Part shown: positions 1-12,600 of the stretch, piece by piece | Numbering within the stretch: the first letter of the stretch is position 1 | Layout: every line of letters starts with the position of its first letter | Origin: Ptychodera flava | Lineage: Eukaryota; Hemichordata; Enteropneusta; Ptychoderidae | Assembly: GCF_041260155.1 (NCBI RefSeq) | Contig: NC_091947.1 | Location: forward strand, 27,241,615 to 27,305,614 | Direction: 5' to 3' | DNA length: 64,000 nucleotides | Made by a program: the position numbers and the translations under genes | Notes under the pieces: model-generated | The model's database searches: none | Seen by the model: only the letters and a program-made list of their open reading frames with translations | What the model was told of the DNA's origin: nothing

Positions 1-778
1 GCAAAAGAAAAAGTAACAATTTTTTCGTAAATTTACATAAAAACAATAGCGCTGGCTTTTTTTTTTGCGTAGTACACTAAAAATAGATTTGTCTCATTCA
101 CTGTCAGTCCGGTGTGCGCCAACCGTCGTAACATTCAGACAGAGGAGGTGGTGCAGTGGGGTTACAGGTTCTATTTTTGATGGATATTTTGGATGGATAA
201 TTTGTGCCAGAAAACGTGCAGTTTTGAAATAATCCAGACATGGATTACGGCGACTGTATGAACAGTTGTAATATGCGAGCAGAGTGTGTTGCCCGATTCA
301 GCGAGAGCTGGACGATGACACAGCGATTTTCGTCGCAGTCGCCAGGAATGATCGCATCGTTATTTTGAACTTCTTCAAGTTCTTGGGCTACATCGTGACA
401 CCCTGGTCTGTTACAGCCAAAACTCTAGGAAGAAATATCTGACGTACCGTTACAGTGAGGAAGTTTCAATTTATTTGTGTATGAACGAATACTAGTACCG
501 GTAGTAGCTTCGTTTTAAAGAGCGTATGTCGCGTCTCGACTCCTGCTGAATCGATCAAGCAAACTACACAGTGCGCGCTGTTACCCTATAGGCTATACAA
601 TTTTGTACATCATCATACCAAAATAAATGTGTTGCTTCGGAGATTTCTTTCATCATAGACCGCTTATTTTCACCAAGAGGTGAGTTACAGAACCATACTT
701 TATCTCTGTATCGAAATTCGAACTCGGTCTTTGAAACAAAGCGGACTGTTTCGGATTAAGTTCAGAGCCACATCGTTC
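1..778. other. Upstream region without a confident gene; possible 5' exon or promoter
   Basis: This stretch is less AT-rich than its surroundings around 100-420. A 42-codon ORF (ATG at 240, TGA at 366-368, plus strand) lies in it and carries several Cys and Arg codons, but I recognise no domain. It could be a leader ORF or a 5' untranslated exon of the LRR gene, whose coding exon begins after a splice acceptor near 4109. Nothing else in the region supports a gene. Confidence 0.2.
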
Positions 779-955
779 TAAGGACTGGTCAGTTTCTTCG
801 GCCTGGGGGGGGGCCGGTGGATTATTTTTTGCCGACGTCAAAAAGTGGCTGACCCCCCCTATTCCAAATTTTGAAAACAGGGTGACCCCCCTATTCCAAA
901 TTTCTAAAACAGGGTGACCCCCCCCCCCGGGCGCGACAAAGGTAAAACAAAAGAT

Positions 956-960
<5 letters not shown>

Positions 961-997
<37 letters not shown>

Positions 998-1021
998 TAT
1001 ATATATATACTGGTATATACC

Positions 1022-1070
<49 letters not shown>
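961..1070. repeat. TA dinucleotide microsatellite
   Basis: About 110 bp of nearly uninterrupted TA, broken only around two GGTATATA-type units near 1011-1027. It lies inside the 782-2239 element. Confidence 0.95.
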
Positions 1071-1071
<1 letters not shown>

Positions 1072-1756
1072 TTTACATTTTACATATATTTATATTTTAA
1101 ATAGTCATTCTATGTTTTAGTGAAATTGTTGACATGTCAGTTGTAAGATAGGAATTTCAAAGTGTCAATCTTCAAGTTTAAATACAGTACATTTTGAATG
1201 AGCTGTATTTTGAATGAGCTGTGAATGTATTTCACACTTTCTCTGCTTAACCAGATGTCCTGAACTGTTGTACAGAAATGGATGTCAATCATTAATATCA
1301 AAGAGGAAAAAGCAGTGAATCAAAACTTTGATGGGTGTTAAGACTTGCCAACCATCCAATTAAATCTACTGAGGAGCCATAGAGAGCTTTTTTAGCCAAA
1401 TCTGATGTGTACAGTGTCTGAGAGGACCTTTTCTTGTGTAACATTGAAACCATAAAAGCACAGCTAATAATGACAAAAACTGCCTTTTTAACTGTTATTT
1501 TGTTCATAAAAAAGCATCTTTCTACAGAAAACCTATGAAACAAAGGAAAATAATTGCATCAATGAGAAGGAAAGATATCTTGTCATTTTTCTATCTCTAA
1601 AATAAGTCACTGTATCAAATATATATTGTGAAATATTTGTGCATGCTGCTTTCTCATACTGAATTCTCACAGAGAGAACAGAAAAGTATCAGGAATTTGT
1701 CATCCTTTTCATATGAAATGCAGATTTCATAATGGTACACTTTCACTTAGCAAACA

Positions 1757-2035
1757 TCAAGATATCTCTGAAAGTATGGCGCCCGAAGGGCGCGCCAAAA
1801 AATATGAAACATCCTGATATCTCTGATATATATGCCTTGTATATTAAAGTCATGCACCTGAAGGGCATGCTGAAAGATGTATGATATATTAAAGTAATGA
1901 GCTTGAAGAGCACGCTGAAAAATATTGAACATACAGATATGATGTATGTATGCTTGATATGTTAAAGTGGGCGTGCTGAAAAATATGACTGATTATTAAA
2001 GTTACGCGCCTGAAGGGCGCGCCGAAAAATACAAC
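1757..2035 (+). repeat. ~55 bp minisatellite with CCTGAAGGGCGCGCC-type units
   Basis: About five diverged units read ATTAAAGT, then a variable GCGCCTGAAGGGCGC-type hairpin core, then GCCGAAAAATAT. Each core is a small inverted repeat. A single related unit on the other strand is seen near 43220-43250, next to another copy of the adjoining repeat. Confidence 0.7.
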
Positions 2036-2239
2036 TGAATGATGAATTTTGTGGCTGACACTAGCATTTTAGGCAATGATGAGCCTGTGTGTCAAATTCA
2101 AAAACACACTGACCCCCCCTATTGGGCATTTCAAAAACATGGTGACCCCCCCCCCCCCTATCACCAAAGTCAAAAACAGGGTGAACCCCCCCCCCATGAA
2201 TCCACCGGCCCCCCCAGGCTGAAGAAACTGACCAGTCCC
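2036..2239 (+). repeat. Right-end module of the TIR family (second copy at 43042-43215)
   Basis: The segment with GATGAGCCTGTGTGTCAAAT, CACACTGACCCCCC and ATCACCAAAGTCAAAAACAG reappears reverse-complemented at about 43042-43215. The 800-930 segment is a further, more diverged inverted copy of the C-rich part. Short ORFs over it on both strands come from C-run translation and are not genes. Confidence 0.7.
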
Positions 2240-2806
2240 TAATGCACCGACCGGGCAATTTTCAAAAATGCTGGTTTAGGGGCCCGTTTTACCACCGCTA
2301 TCAGTGCTAAAACAATATTTTAGCATCGCTCTCGTCCAAACAGAATGGCGCATGGTAGCATGATATAATATAATTTAAATTAATCACCGAACATTTGAAA
2401 TATTTCTCGAACTCTCATAAAATTCATGGAATATTTGTTCCGATGACCTCAAAGCGCTGAAAGAACTGACCATATTTGGTCAACTTTCTACTAACTGTAA
2501 TTCCCCCTTTTAACAATTGACAATAGGGGAATTTTTATCGTGCTCATTCTAAAAAGTGTACGACAGACCAGGAAGTAAAATTGCATCCAATCGGAAATGT
2601 TGTTTTGCCAATTCACCCAATCATAGAACAGTCATCTTATCTTGGTAGGTAAAAATTATACTTTTACAATTGCTGAAGACAATACATGCGTATTTGCATG
2701 TCAATAACACAGTTGTGCTGCTTGTAGTGTTGCCCATTATTGTATATTTCACCATTTATAAACCAGTCCTTGAATCTTTTTTTACACTGATATGTAAGCA
2801 CTAAAG

Positions 2807-3008
2807 CTGGGCCTACGGTATTGCATCTCCTGCCAAGCTGCAAGACTGTACAGACTCGACAAAACAAAGCACAGCTCTACGGCATTTGATGAAGCAATCT
2901 CTTCTTGCAAAATCATCAAAAGTTTACACATTTCCTGACAACACAGAAATTGACTTGGTTGTTTTGCAAGCTGTCAGATGGGCGTTGCATGAAGACAAAA
3001 TTCCAAAG
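2807..3008 (+). other. Candidate internal coding exon, unidentified
   Basis: One plus frame is open from 2805 to a TAG at 3015, giving about 68 residues of normal composition, including FPDNTEIDLVVLQAVRWALH. A pyrimidine-rich tract and AG precede it (acceptor at 2805-2806), and donor-like GT occurs after CCAAAG (3008) or TTCG (3012). I do not recognise the family and see no matching neighbour exon. It could be an exon of a gene extending outside, a captured exon or chance. Confidence 0.3.
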
Positions 3009-3017
3009 GTTCGGTAG

Positions 3018-4109
3018 GTAGAACTTTTACTTAATTTACTTTTATATTTAGTTGTGTAGCTGCAAGTTCCCGTTGGGAAGATAGTGGAAAAAGCAACATC
3101 ATTCTTTTCTAATATCTATGACAATAAGAGATGTATCTTGCTGTTCCGTGTATGGGTACACAGAGTTTATTAAATTGTTTAGACTTCATACACTCAAAGG
3201 TACTTGCCAGTTTTTCGTTTTTTAATTTTTGAAAAGATGGCGGAAAATTTGCAATTGTGCTAAAGTTTGCAGAATCATATCACCAAAGAGACATTGCAGG
3301 CATTTCATACATAGCAATGTAAGCAATCACTAGTAGAATAGCTATAAAGGGTAGCTAAACACAACACGTAACTACTAAGGACATTAATAAAAGAGTTAAG
3401 ACACACAGGTTCCTTTATGTGTAGTAAACGTACGGTAATGCATGCACGCACTGGTTACCAATCTAGTCACGAAACAATTTACACCTGTCAGAGGTTTTCA
3501 TATGTCCAAAGGTTCTTTCAAGTTGCAGACAATGCAAAAATCAAAACATTTTTGAAAATGTTCACTCCCCATGTATTAGAGATATAAGTCAAAGCATGTC
3601 ATTCCCGTGTACTGAAGCAAGTCTGTGTCCAATAAAAGTAACTCCACATTCACTTGACTTGATGACAATGTTTGCATCAGGACTGTGCATTGGTGCTACA
3701 CGAAGGAATAAAAGCTGATGACTCGCACAGAAAACTTGCCATGTTTGCTGATTTTATGTTTTGTTTGCTGGTTACAGGGGGTCAGTGAGTTCTTTCTGTT
3801 GTCCAGTACAACCACAGCAACTTGTGATTTTAAGAGCGCTGACCGGTCATGCAAATAACATTAAACTGCTTTGCGCTATATTAGTAGAGGCACTTTATAT
3901 AGGCTGCAAATAAAAATCCATTGATGATAAAGATCCCTAAAATGTGAGAATTTTCATACCCACCGTTCAAAAACTAAACAAAATAACAGATTAGATACAA
4001 AAACGAAAGTTCTCACAGTAAGCAAAAGCCCCATACGTACCATATATTACATTTGCCATGAAATTACATGAATAATCCATGAGTAACTTACTATGTTTCA
4101 TTTTTTCAG
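3018..4109. other. Non-coding stretch ahead of the LRR gene
   Basis: AT-rich with no open frame of note. It ends in a polypyrimidine tract and CAG (4107-4109) just before the LRR coding exon, so it is probably 5' intron of that gene. Confidence 0.5.
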
Positions 4110-4139
4110 AACTTTTCATTTGTGACACATCACTCCAAA

Positions 4140-5078
4140 ATGGAGATGCAGAAAGTCAGACAAATCGACCTAGCTTGCCCATTGCTAATTGCAGTGAGTA
4201 TCATCATGGTAACGGCCTGTCCAAGTAAGTGTACTTGCAGTGATGGTTCTGTAAATTGTTTAAATAAGGGTCTGACATCAGTACCAGCTGGTGATATCAC
4301 AACCCTGGATATGTCCTTTAACGACAGAAAGGTACTGAAAAATGAAAGTTTTCCACGTTTGACAAATCTGACACACCTATTCAACATGCAGTTCACTAAA
4401 ACAACCTCCAAAGACTACATGAACAACACTCTACCACAAGGTCGGACTGCAACCAGAAAGATAAATTGGATGCTAGCTGTCTCCGTTATTCTTGCAATTG
4501 TTGCAGTCCTGTTTGCTATTTACTTCTTCCACTACATGATGACCAGGAGACGAAGTGCTCAATATCGTGTTCCTTTTGGGGAAAGATCAACAAATAATAC
4601 AATATACAACATGGATGCTCATCATCAGAGCCAGCAACATGAACAAAATATCTACATTGCAAATGCACACATGAAGGTGGTAGCACAATCATCAGCAGTG
4701 AATGGAAGGTCAATCATAGAACCGGGCCTCAACACGGCATTCTCAACATCCTCGGAAAGCATTCATGGAGAACCTACAAAAGATTTCACGCACACGACGA
4801 TGGTGGACTGCAATGCATCAACAGACATCACACAAGAAGCACCTTTGACAGAGTCTATGGACACAACTGATATTGATGCTGCATCAGCAGAGAATTTGTA
4901 CACCAGAGGCATCTCAAATAGCAATAGTGATGTAGATAGTAAGAATGATCCCATTAAGGAATGTCTGAAACCAATGAGCGATATCATTAAAGAAGCAAGA
5001 TTAATTAAAGAAGGGGAGGGCCAGTGTACTTCAAAAGCGACATGTAAATCATTGAATGAAAAAGTTCCCATTCAATAA
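4140..5078 (+). CDS. Single-pass membrane protein with an LRR N-terminal cap and at most one LRR
   Basis: An intronless 312 aa coding region. The frame is open a few codons upstream, but the first ATG (AAAATGG context) is at 4140. Residues 11-26 are a hydrophobic signal segment. Residues 27-40 carry the C-x3-C-x-C-x6-C pattern of an LRRNT cap, followed by about one leucine-rich repeat (55-80) with NES and NLT glycosylation sequons. There is no LRRCT. Residues 109-132 form a transmembrane helix ending HYMMTRRR, so the ~180-residue polar Ser/Thr-rich tail is cytoplasmic. LRR receptors of this layout usually have many repeats, so this one looks collapsed. A splice acceptor at ~4109 suggests an upstream untranslated exon. 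The ligand is unknown; an adhesion or signalling role is inference. Confidence 0.8.
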   Translation: MEMQKVRQIDLACPLLIAVSIIMVTACPSKCTCSDGSVNCLNKGLTSVPAGDITTLDMSFNDRKVLKNESFPRLTNLTHLFNMQFTKTTSKDYMNNTLPQGRTATRKINWMLAVSVILAIVAVLFAIYFFHYMMTRRRSAQYRVPFGERSTNNTIYNMDAHHQSQQHEQNIYIANAHMKVVAQSSAVNGRSIIEPGLNTAFSTSSESIHGEPTKDFTHTTMVDCNASTDITQEAPLTESMDTTDIDAASAENLYTRGISNSNSDVDSKNDPIKECLKPMSDIIKEARLIKEGEGQCTSKATCKSLNEKVPIQ

Positions 5079-6081
5079 TATCTTAATTGACATATAAATA
5101 ATAATGTAATTTCTGATTTGGCCTTTGACCTTTCAAAAGAATATTTCTAACCTATAAAATAATTACTTTTATGCAAGAGATCATTCCACAATAATAATTC
5201 TATTAACTACTTGAAGTACAATTAGCTATTCAAAATTACAAGTATCAATAGCTGTAATGTTTACCTTCGTTTATAGTTTAGCTTGTAATTGTACAGAGCG
5301 CATTATTATTGTTTGTCGGGAACTTATTACAGCTAAAAGTCAATGTTTCAACAACATATGCATATAAATGCTCAGATGTCGCACGTTTTGCAGGGGAATA
5401 ATTGTTAGTAGTTTACCAAAAGGCTACCATGATGAAATGCATTGATATATTTTGGTGAAATTCAAATAACATGTATGTTTTCACATCAGCATATGCAAAC
5501 ACCCTATTCTACTCAATGCAAAGATATAGCTAGTTTGGTATCAAAAAATGTTCACTATAGCTTTTTCTTAGACTGCCATCAATAGAAGTTTTAAATGAAA
5601 TTTCAAAATCAAAGTTCTAGTAGACATATGCTACCTTATTCTAATTAAGTACCTTTATATCGATTGTGAAACATTTACAAATGCACATGTGCAAAAATAT
5701 CAAGTTTTGTAAGAAAATTGTTCATACTTTTTCATAGTCTGCCATATAGTGAATCAACATTTTCGACAATTCAAAAAATCAAATGTCTTGCACACTCATG
5801 CACCAATCTTACCTCCAACTTCCAGTAAAGTACATTTTGTTATTTGATATTTTTGGATAAATTTCAAAGTTAAATTTCTTCTACTTATTCAGTATCCACA
5901 CAAATTACTTCAAGTATAAAGTAATAATATCTGTTACCATTAAGTTTCATGCATCTAGCAATCTTCAGAGATATATATGCAGCGATATATAGTCTATCCG
6001 TCTACACACATGCAAATTAAGTCAAAGTTCTACACAAGCACTTACAGTCTTCCTACTCTTGTAATCTTGTCTATCTAGCAT

Positions 6082-6148
<67 letters not shown>

Positions 6149-6456
6149 AAAGTTTAAAAAAAGTTCAAAAGTTTAAGCCCTGAACTTTCAAGGCACACAC
6201 TACCTTAATATCGAAAGGTGAAGATATGATCATGTGACAGAAGATCAGAGAGTTAGAATGTGTGACAACACATGAAAATTTAGAGAAAGTATATTCACTT
6301 CATGCTAGTTAATCTACATTCCAGTGACTTTAGAACCAGACACATAGCAGAATATTATTATCAACTGAGAAATTTAAATATCTTTTACAGAGCAAAAGCA
6401 CTGAAGTCACTTGCAAAATTTGTAATGTTTTAGTTTATGCTCTAAAGAAATGAAAA
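5079..6456. other. 3' flank of the LRR gene, no gene seen
   Basis: Very AT-rich with no plausible frame. It presumably includes the LRR gene's 3' UTR. A TA microsatellite sits at about 6081-6144. Confidence 0.6.
6081..6144. repeat. TA dinucleotide microsatellite
   Basis: A run of TA with one ACAT interruption, close to the left edge of the segmental duplication. Confidence 0.95.
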
Positions 6457-9400
6457 AGTTAGATCTGTACAGTAATCTTTTTGTCATTTCAGTTGAACAT
6501 ATATCTATAACCAGATGTATATTCGTTATATAATTTCTTTTGACAACAAAGGGCTGATGGTCTTACTGGGAATAAATAAATAATAGCTGTACAGATTGCA
6601 GCAAACACTTAGCAACGTAGATCTTTGGACAGCACCATCCACAAATCATGTCTTAAAAAGAATTGAAATATTTGTAAATGGAGGGACTTGGATTCTAATA
6701 CAAGAGAATCAAGAAACAATTTTATATTTTTGAAAGAAGCATTTAACAAACAAAGAAGTTATATACAAATAATTCATGTTTCCTTCTGCAGATGTAAAGT
6801 TACTATGTGTATCATTTAAAAATACTGTTATGTCAATATAATAGAAAAGAGAATATCATAGAAAAAAGTGTTTATTGTTACATTTATGCTAAGTACTGAA
6901 TATCACTATGCATATTTTGTCAACATTTATAAAACAGGCCAAACCAATTAGACTTTTAGTCTATTTTGGGTGATTGACTTTTTGTAATATCTAGTATTCA
7001 ATTTGTTTATCTGTGGCTGACAGAGAAAGATATATTTCTCTACATGTCTGTTTCCATTATTTTATCCTTACAACCTAAATATTATGTGCATGTAAACTAA
7101 TCAGCTCAATAGTGTTTTTGGACAGGTTTGTTAAAACGCAGATGGGAAACTACTTTATAATGAGACTGAGGAATTACATCTTGAAGCATGTTTATTCAAC
7201 ATTTTCTGTGTATTAACTGAATTCGATGAACTATTGAATACTATTAAATGACCATATATTGTTCTAAAATTTCAATTAGTATATGATACATTTGCAGAAA
7301 GATCCTCTACCCTGATAACCAAGTAATATCTGCTGTTTTATCAAAAATGTGCAGCGGTCACAGTCCCTTTAACCAGTTATTGCATGTACTATGCAAAGTA
7401 GATTAATATGCATTAGGTTTTGGCCAAATGCTGCTCCCTACTGACTTTGCAGATGGAGAAGTGAAGGGCTGGCAGTATAAGGGATATAACTTGTGATCCA
7501 AATTTGGTGAAATTTTTAAAAAGCTAGTAGCATTGGAAATGGCTATATTTCTCTGTGTCAACTATGTCGAAAATTCGGTGACATTTACATTGTACATAGT
7601 TTTATTTTGAAATTAAACTGCCTGCAGGTTGCAGCATAGCATAGAACTACATCATTTTGATAACTGTCCTTTATCTGCTTGCCTGCCACATCTATAATTC
7701 ACCATTAATGCTCTCAGTGGAGCCTTGTGTAACAACTGCATGAGAACATTTGGAGAAACTCCTGGTCCATCGATTGTTGTCAATATCAAGCAGCTTAGTG
7801 ACATTGATTCAATTGGTTGTAAGAAGAAATTCACATTCAACTGATGTTATAGCTGTTCAGAATTTTATTCTGTGTTATTTCTTTGATAGTTCTGTAAAAT
7901 GTAAGTACAAGACAAATGTATCTAACATTCTGAACCTTCCACACTTTTAGGACAGAATGACTCAAAAGAAATATCAAAGAGTAAGACTGAGTATGATAAC
8001 TTCGAAAGACTGGATTATGCCATAACAGTTTTCACATTGATAGTTTTTACTACAAATCCATTTTTCATTTTTCCTAAAAACAGCAAACAGTTACAAAAAT
8101 ATTGCCTCTTTAAACTCTTAGAGGAAGTTTGACTGCTGTTTATGGAAAGTTGTGAAAATATTCAATGGTCGTATTTGATTTTTCAAAACTGTACAAGGGC
8201 AATCCCACACTTGCATCCGTTTTTAGAGGGGACGAGACAACCCTGCATTGGATGATGAAACTGCCCTTCTATTATTATGGTGATCAATCATTTAACCAAA
8301 AATTATTTATTTAAATTTCTGATACAGAGTGTACTGGCAATGTGATGAAAATGATACAAATTAGCTGCAACAATTACAATTGTGGGAAAACAAAGTAAAT
8401 GTAGTTTTTGAGTAAGCATTTAATTATTACTCTGTGTATGTGTGTGCTTGTGCGTGCGCCTGCGCATGCATGTGTGCGTGTGTGCATCTGAAGTATATAT
8501 GTACGCAGTCTGGACTGCTCCATGAAGTATGTTGAAATAACCATGATTCAGTTTTACAGCAAAGCAGGTAACAGTAACTAGAGTAGTGTAAAAATGAATA
8601 TAAATAAATAGTGAATGATTAGAGAGTCTATCATGTACAATGGATATTCAGTGAGACAGATAGCTGATACATGAAGAACAAAAAAAAATTATTGGTATTG
8701 GTCATGGGCTTTAATTCTAACTCTGTTTCAAGTGTGGTATGTGTAGTGCTCATTGAGCAAAATCATGTACTGAATATTGCAACTTGAATGGGATATTATC
8801 ATCTGTTTCCACCTTTTTGAATTAAACTTTAGATTGTGGTTACCATGGGGAAACATGCTGAAACTAATAAGTAACTTTAGATTGTGGTACTATGGGGAAA
8901 CATGCTGAAACTAATAAAAACCCAGTGCCTGGAATAAACTTCATCAAGTTGCATCTCATAACTACCTGATATGACTTTCTCATCCATTTCTGACAATCTT
9001 TTCAACTCCAATAATTGTTTCAAAATCTACTATTTTGAGCTTATACTGCACTCAAATTCCTTCATGGCCTTCTGAAATTCAAAATATTGCACTTGATTAT
9101 GGAACATACGCACTTTGAGCAGAGCAAAGTGGGAATGGAAATGTATACCAGTAATCTTCTTTGATATGATTTTAATGGTCTGAAATGAATCTGAATATAC
9201 TTGAATTGAATGTGGAAGTAACAAGATAACCATCAATGGGGATAATAGTATGTACTTATGTAACCTGCACTATACCCATACTTGAGTTCTGAATTACATT
9301 TCTATGAAAGTATAAAAAAGTGGAAGAATTGAAGTCCTTTTAAAAATATTGTCATAAAAAGTTTTAAAAATGCAATAATGTGCTTAAAAATTTGGAAAAG

Positions 9401-9688
9401 TACTGACAGACACATGTAATACTTCATGTAACCTGAGCTTTACAAATGAGGTAGCTTTGAGTGCATGTTATTTTTACTGTTCTGCTCTCACTAGTGTATG
9501 ATTTCAACCATACACAGTGGTTGACGATATGACTGTAAGAATCAAGAGAGTGCTACCATCCTTGTTGCTCTATATTGATTTTCAGGAAGACTATAATTAT
9601 ATAGACACTAAGGTGTATATGGTACTGCAGTCATAATTGAATTGATCCTATAATTTCATTTTGAGTCTGTGCATGCAGTAAACCAGAG
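6457..9688. other. 3' flank of SLC49A3-like copy 1, no coding gene seen
   Basis: This holds the presumed 3' UTR (minus strand) and intergenic DNA. Short plus-strand ORFs such as 7750-7950 have no domain and are not preserved in frame in copy 2. A 47 bp direct repeat lies at about 8831-8920, and an alternating GT/GC tract at 8437-8497. Confidence 0.5.
8437..8497. repeat. Alternating purine-pyrimidine (TG/CG) tract
   Basis: A GTGTATGTGTGTGCTTGTGC-type run including GCGCATGCATG. The homologous tract is kept in copy 2 at about 28825-28885. Such tracts can adopt Z-DNA; whether this one does is not known. Confidence 0.75.
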
Positions 9689-12600
9689 TCAAGTAGTTAC
9701 TTCACTGTTCTGCAAGCCTTCTGCATTGACAGAAGGATCCCCCTCAGCATGGAGTAACTTTTCAGCATTCAGCCGCTTGTAATCTGTCTTGAAACACAGC
9801 ATCAAGGCAATGAACTGGAAACACAGCAGTCCAGAATACACCATCATGGCCACTAAGGAAAATGTAGAAAATGGGGATGATATTATTACAATTATTATCT
9901 ATATGCATAAATTCAAAATAATGCAACATCGGATGAGTAAATGTATTATAGCCTTGTTTCTGCTTTGTAATACGCTGCTTTAGAGCATAATTTTTTTTGT
10001 AAGTTCACAGCCCCTGCAGTTAATTTCGATTGTTGAAGAACAAAAAACAGGGCTGGTAGATGCAATAAGCTTGCACATTTCCATAACCATTGCAAATTCA
10101 TGCAATCAGTCACTGAAAAATTCAAAAATATCGGCTCAGTTATTTACGCAGTTTTCCATGGCTAATTAGGTGGAAAACACAATTTTGCAGGAGTAGTTGT
10201 GTGACAACACCAAAGCATGGTATTAAGCCGTTTTGGACACTAGTAGATTTAACTTTTCCAGGACATTTAAGATTTCAACATTTTTTCAAAGACTCCAGGT
10301 ATGTGCAAACCCTTGGTTTATCACGACTTTTAGCAATTTACACTAAACAACAGGCAATCAATGATATATCATAAAGTGTGCCTGATTTACCTGTCATGTC
10401 TTGAGGTTCTGACGCATTTTTCTTTGCTTGGTACAAGAGAGAAAGCATTGAACTACCAGGGACTGCATGGCTGTCACTATGCACAGTACATTTCTGATGA
10501 ACCTTCTGATAGCTTGTCATTGGTCGACCCAGTGACTCAAGAAGAAATGTAAATATAAGAGCTTGCATATGCCTGTGATAATAAAAAAAAACATGCGCAA
10601 ATTGAAAGGAGCTTAAAATCTACAGTGGTGAGAATTGCAAAAATTTTGGAATTCTGCTAAAAATTTAATGTGTCAATGATGGCACAACAATTTGGAAGAA
10701 CGTTTTTATGTCGAATGGGGAGATAGATAGGGTAGGCTAAAGTGAATGGGGAGCCAGTAAGGGACCGTCTCAGATTGTCGCAAAAGTTCAAGAAACGAAA
10801 TAACTTCGTTTAGATCAAAACCCCCTCCCCCCTTCCCGTAAACGAAACTTCAAAAGTGCGAAATGTTCATGTCTGCCTGAGAATACGATGTTGCATTTTG
10901 CTATAGCTACTTAAGACGTATTCCCCTTGCCACATTACAATTAAAGTAATAGATCAGATTTGAGTACTCTCTGTGCTGTTCTTTGTCTTTGCGGACACGC
11001 AGTGTGTACTTGGTAGGGGCGGTAAATAAGCAAGAAACTTTGACAAGGGGGCCCAGGCACGTTCAATCATATTAAAACGACTACAGTATGACCAGGTGCA
11101 TAACAAGTGAGAATAAATACATCTAGTGGTTAGAGAAGACGCTTATAAATAGCACATTTTTAAAAAATGATACTTTTTGTCTTTGTATAATTTGATGAAT
11201 GAAATGTTTAGGATACAATGTTACTATCGGTAAATTGTGTTTGGGGCACAAACGAGATGGAAACAGTTACAAATTTGTTGGCACGCGTGTGCAGTTTTTC
11301 TTTAATTTAAAATAAACACACGAAAACTTGTGATCAAAAAATAAAAGTGCGAAAGCTAAGTTCACTAATTGAATGGAGGTCAAACCCCCTCCCCCTCTGA
11401 ATGAATAAATTTTGCTTTTTGAACTTCTGCGACATCTGAGACGGTCCCTAAGCAGAAAAGTAGCCATTGTTGAAAAAATGGTAAAAGTAACAAGTAGGCC
11501 ATTGAGGAATGAAGCTGTGGATTCTACAGTACTCTTTACTTTTTACTTACATGCTTATCATGAGAAGACCAACAGATGTGCCTTGGGCCACTGGATATGA
11601 GGTTTCAACTGCCAGCTCTACACAGACCGGATAAGTGGCAGAGAAAAAGATGCCGGACAAAATAATACCGATGAGAATGACAGCTTCCATGTTTGGTATG
11701 AATGAAGCCTACACAGAGAATGAAAATAACCATTTAAAACTTTTTTAAAGGGCCAATAGATGTAACTTTTTTCACTTTTTTTGTTTCATGTCGATTGCAA
11801 GTACTTTGACACATCCACTATTCAGCTCATCAACACGGCATCTCTAAATGTAAAATGCAATGTTATTGTTTATATTTGACTTCTAGCCCTGACTGGAATT
11901 CACATGTCAACACTCAACAATATAGTTTTGACATGTGCAGGCAAAGCTGATGATCAAGTTGAGTACTCATGTGTAGCCTAACATGCTCTGGGGGGCTAGA
12001 ACAAGAAACTGTTTTTGACATTAAAAACAAAATAGCAAAACAAAATCATAAACAGTTACAACGTACTGGCCATTCAAAATACATGATAAGCATTCTAATT
12101 TATCAATGAATCCATTATTTAGTCTACTGATTATTGTCGCTGGGAAGTTGATGGTTAATTACAGTATTAAAATCAAAACATTGATATTCTCTTTCAGAAT
12201 TTAACTTATTTTCCCTTTTCAATCTAGTTACATTTCTCTATAAATTTATAGGTCTGGAGTTTATGTCCTGATGGTTGCCCCTTAACCTACAATACAGTTG
12301 CAATAGTTTTAACTGATCTGCAGCAATGGTGATTGCAAATCTACAGGTCCAAGAATCAACTAGGAAAAGATGTAGTTACGGATCTGCTAAAAATTACATG
12401 TAGGTCTACCGAGGGCGCTGTCACTTGAGACTTCAGACTTGAATTCAGCTATGATTCATAGGGGTGGATATTCATAAAATTGTAAGACATATCATTATCT
12501 TGGCAGTCTTTAGTAATTTTTTATGATCTGTAAGGCAACCACACCAATATGTGTTTATTAAAAATTATTTTGGACTCAACGTAATTTTTATTTAATTTGC

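Larger units (their letters stand above)
782..2239. mobile_element. Harbinger-like TIR element, 1.46 kb, TAA target duplication
   Basis: The left end starts GGACTGGTCAGTTTCTTC and continues with a G-run and CCGGTGGAT. The right end is the reverse complement (ATCCACCGG, C-run, GAAGAAACTGACCAGTCC). TAA flanks both sides (779-781 and 2240-2242), as in the 3 bp target duplications of PIF/Harbinger elements. Both ends carry tandem C-rich modules (GTGACCCCCC followed by TATT or TATC). The interior holds a TA microsatellite and a ~55 bp minisatellite. No transposase reading frame is visible, so it is non-autonomous. The superfamily call is inference from TSD and ends. Confidence 0.65.

Noticed and set aside
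7750..7950. ORFs shared by 7750-7950, 27590-27962 and 28022-28267 as a gene family
   Set aside because: Reading frames differ between copies, no splice structure fits, and no domain is recognisable. They are parts of the duplicated flank.
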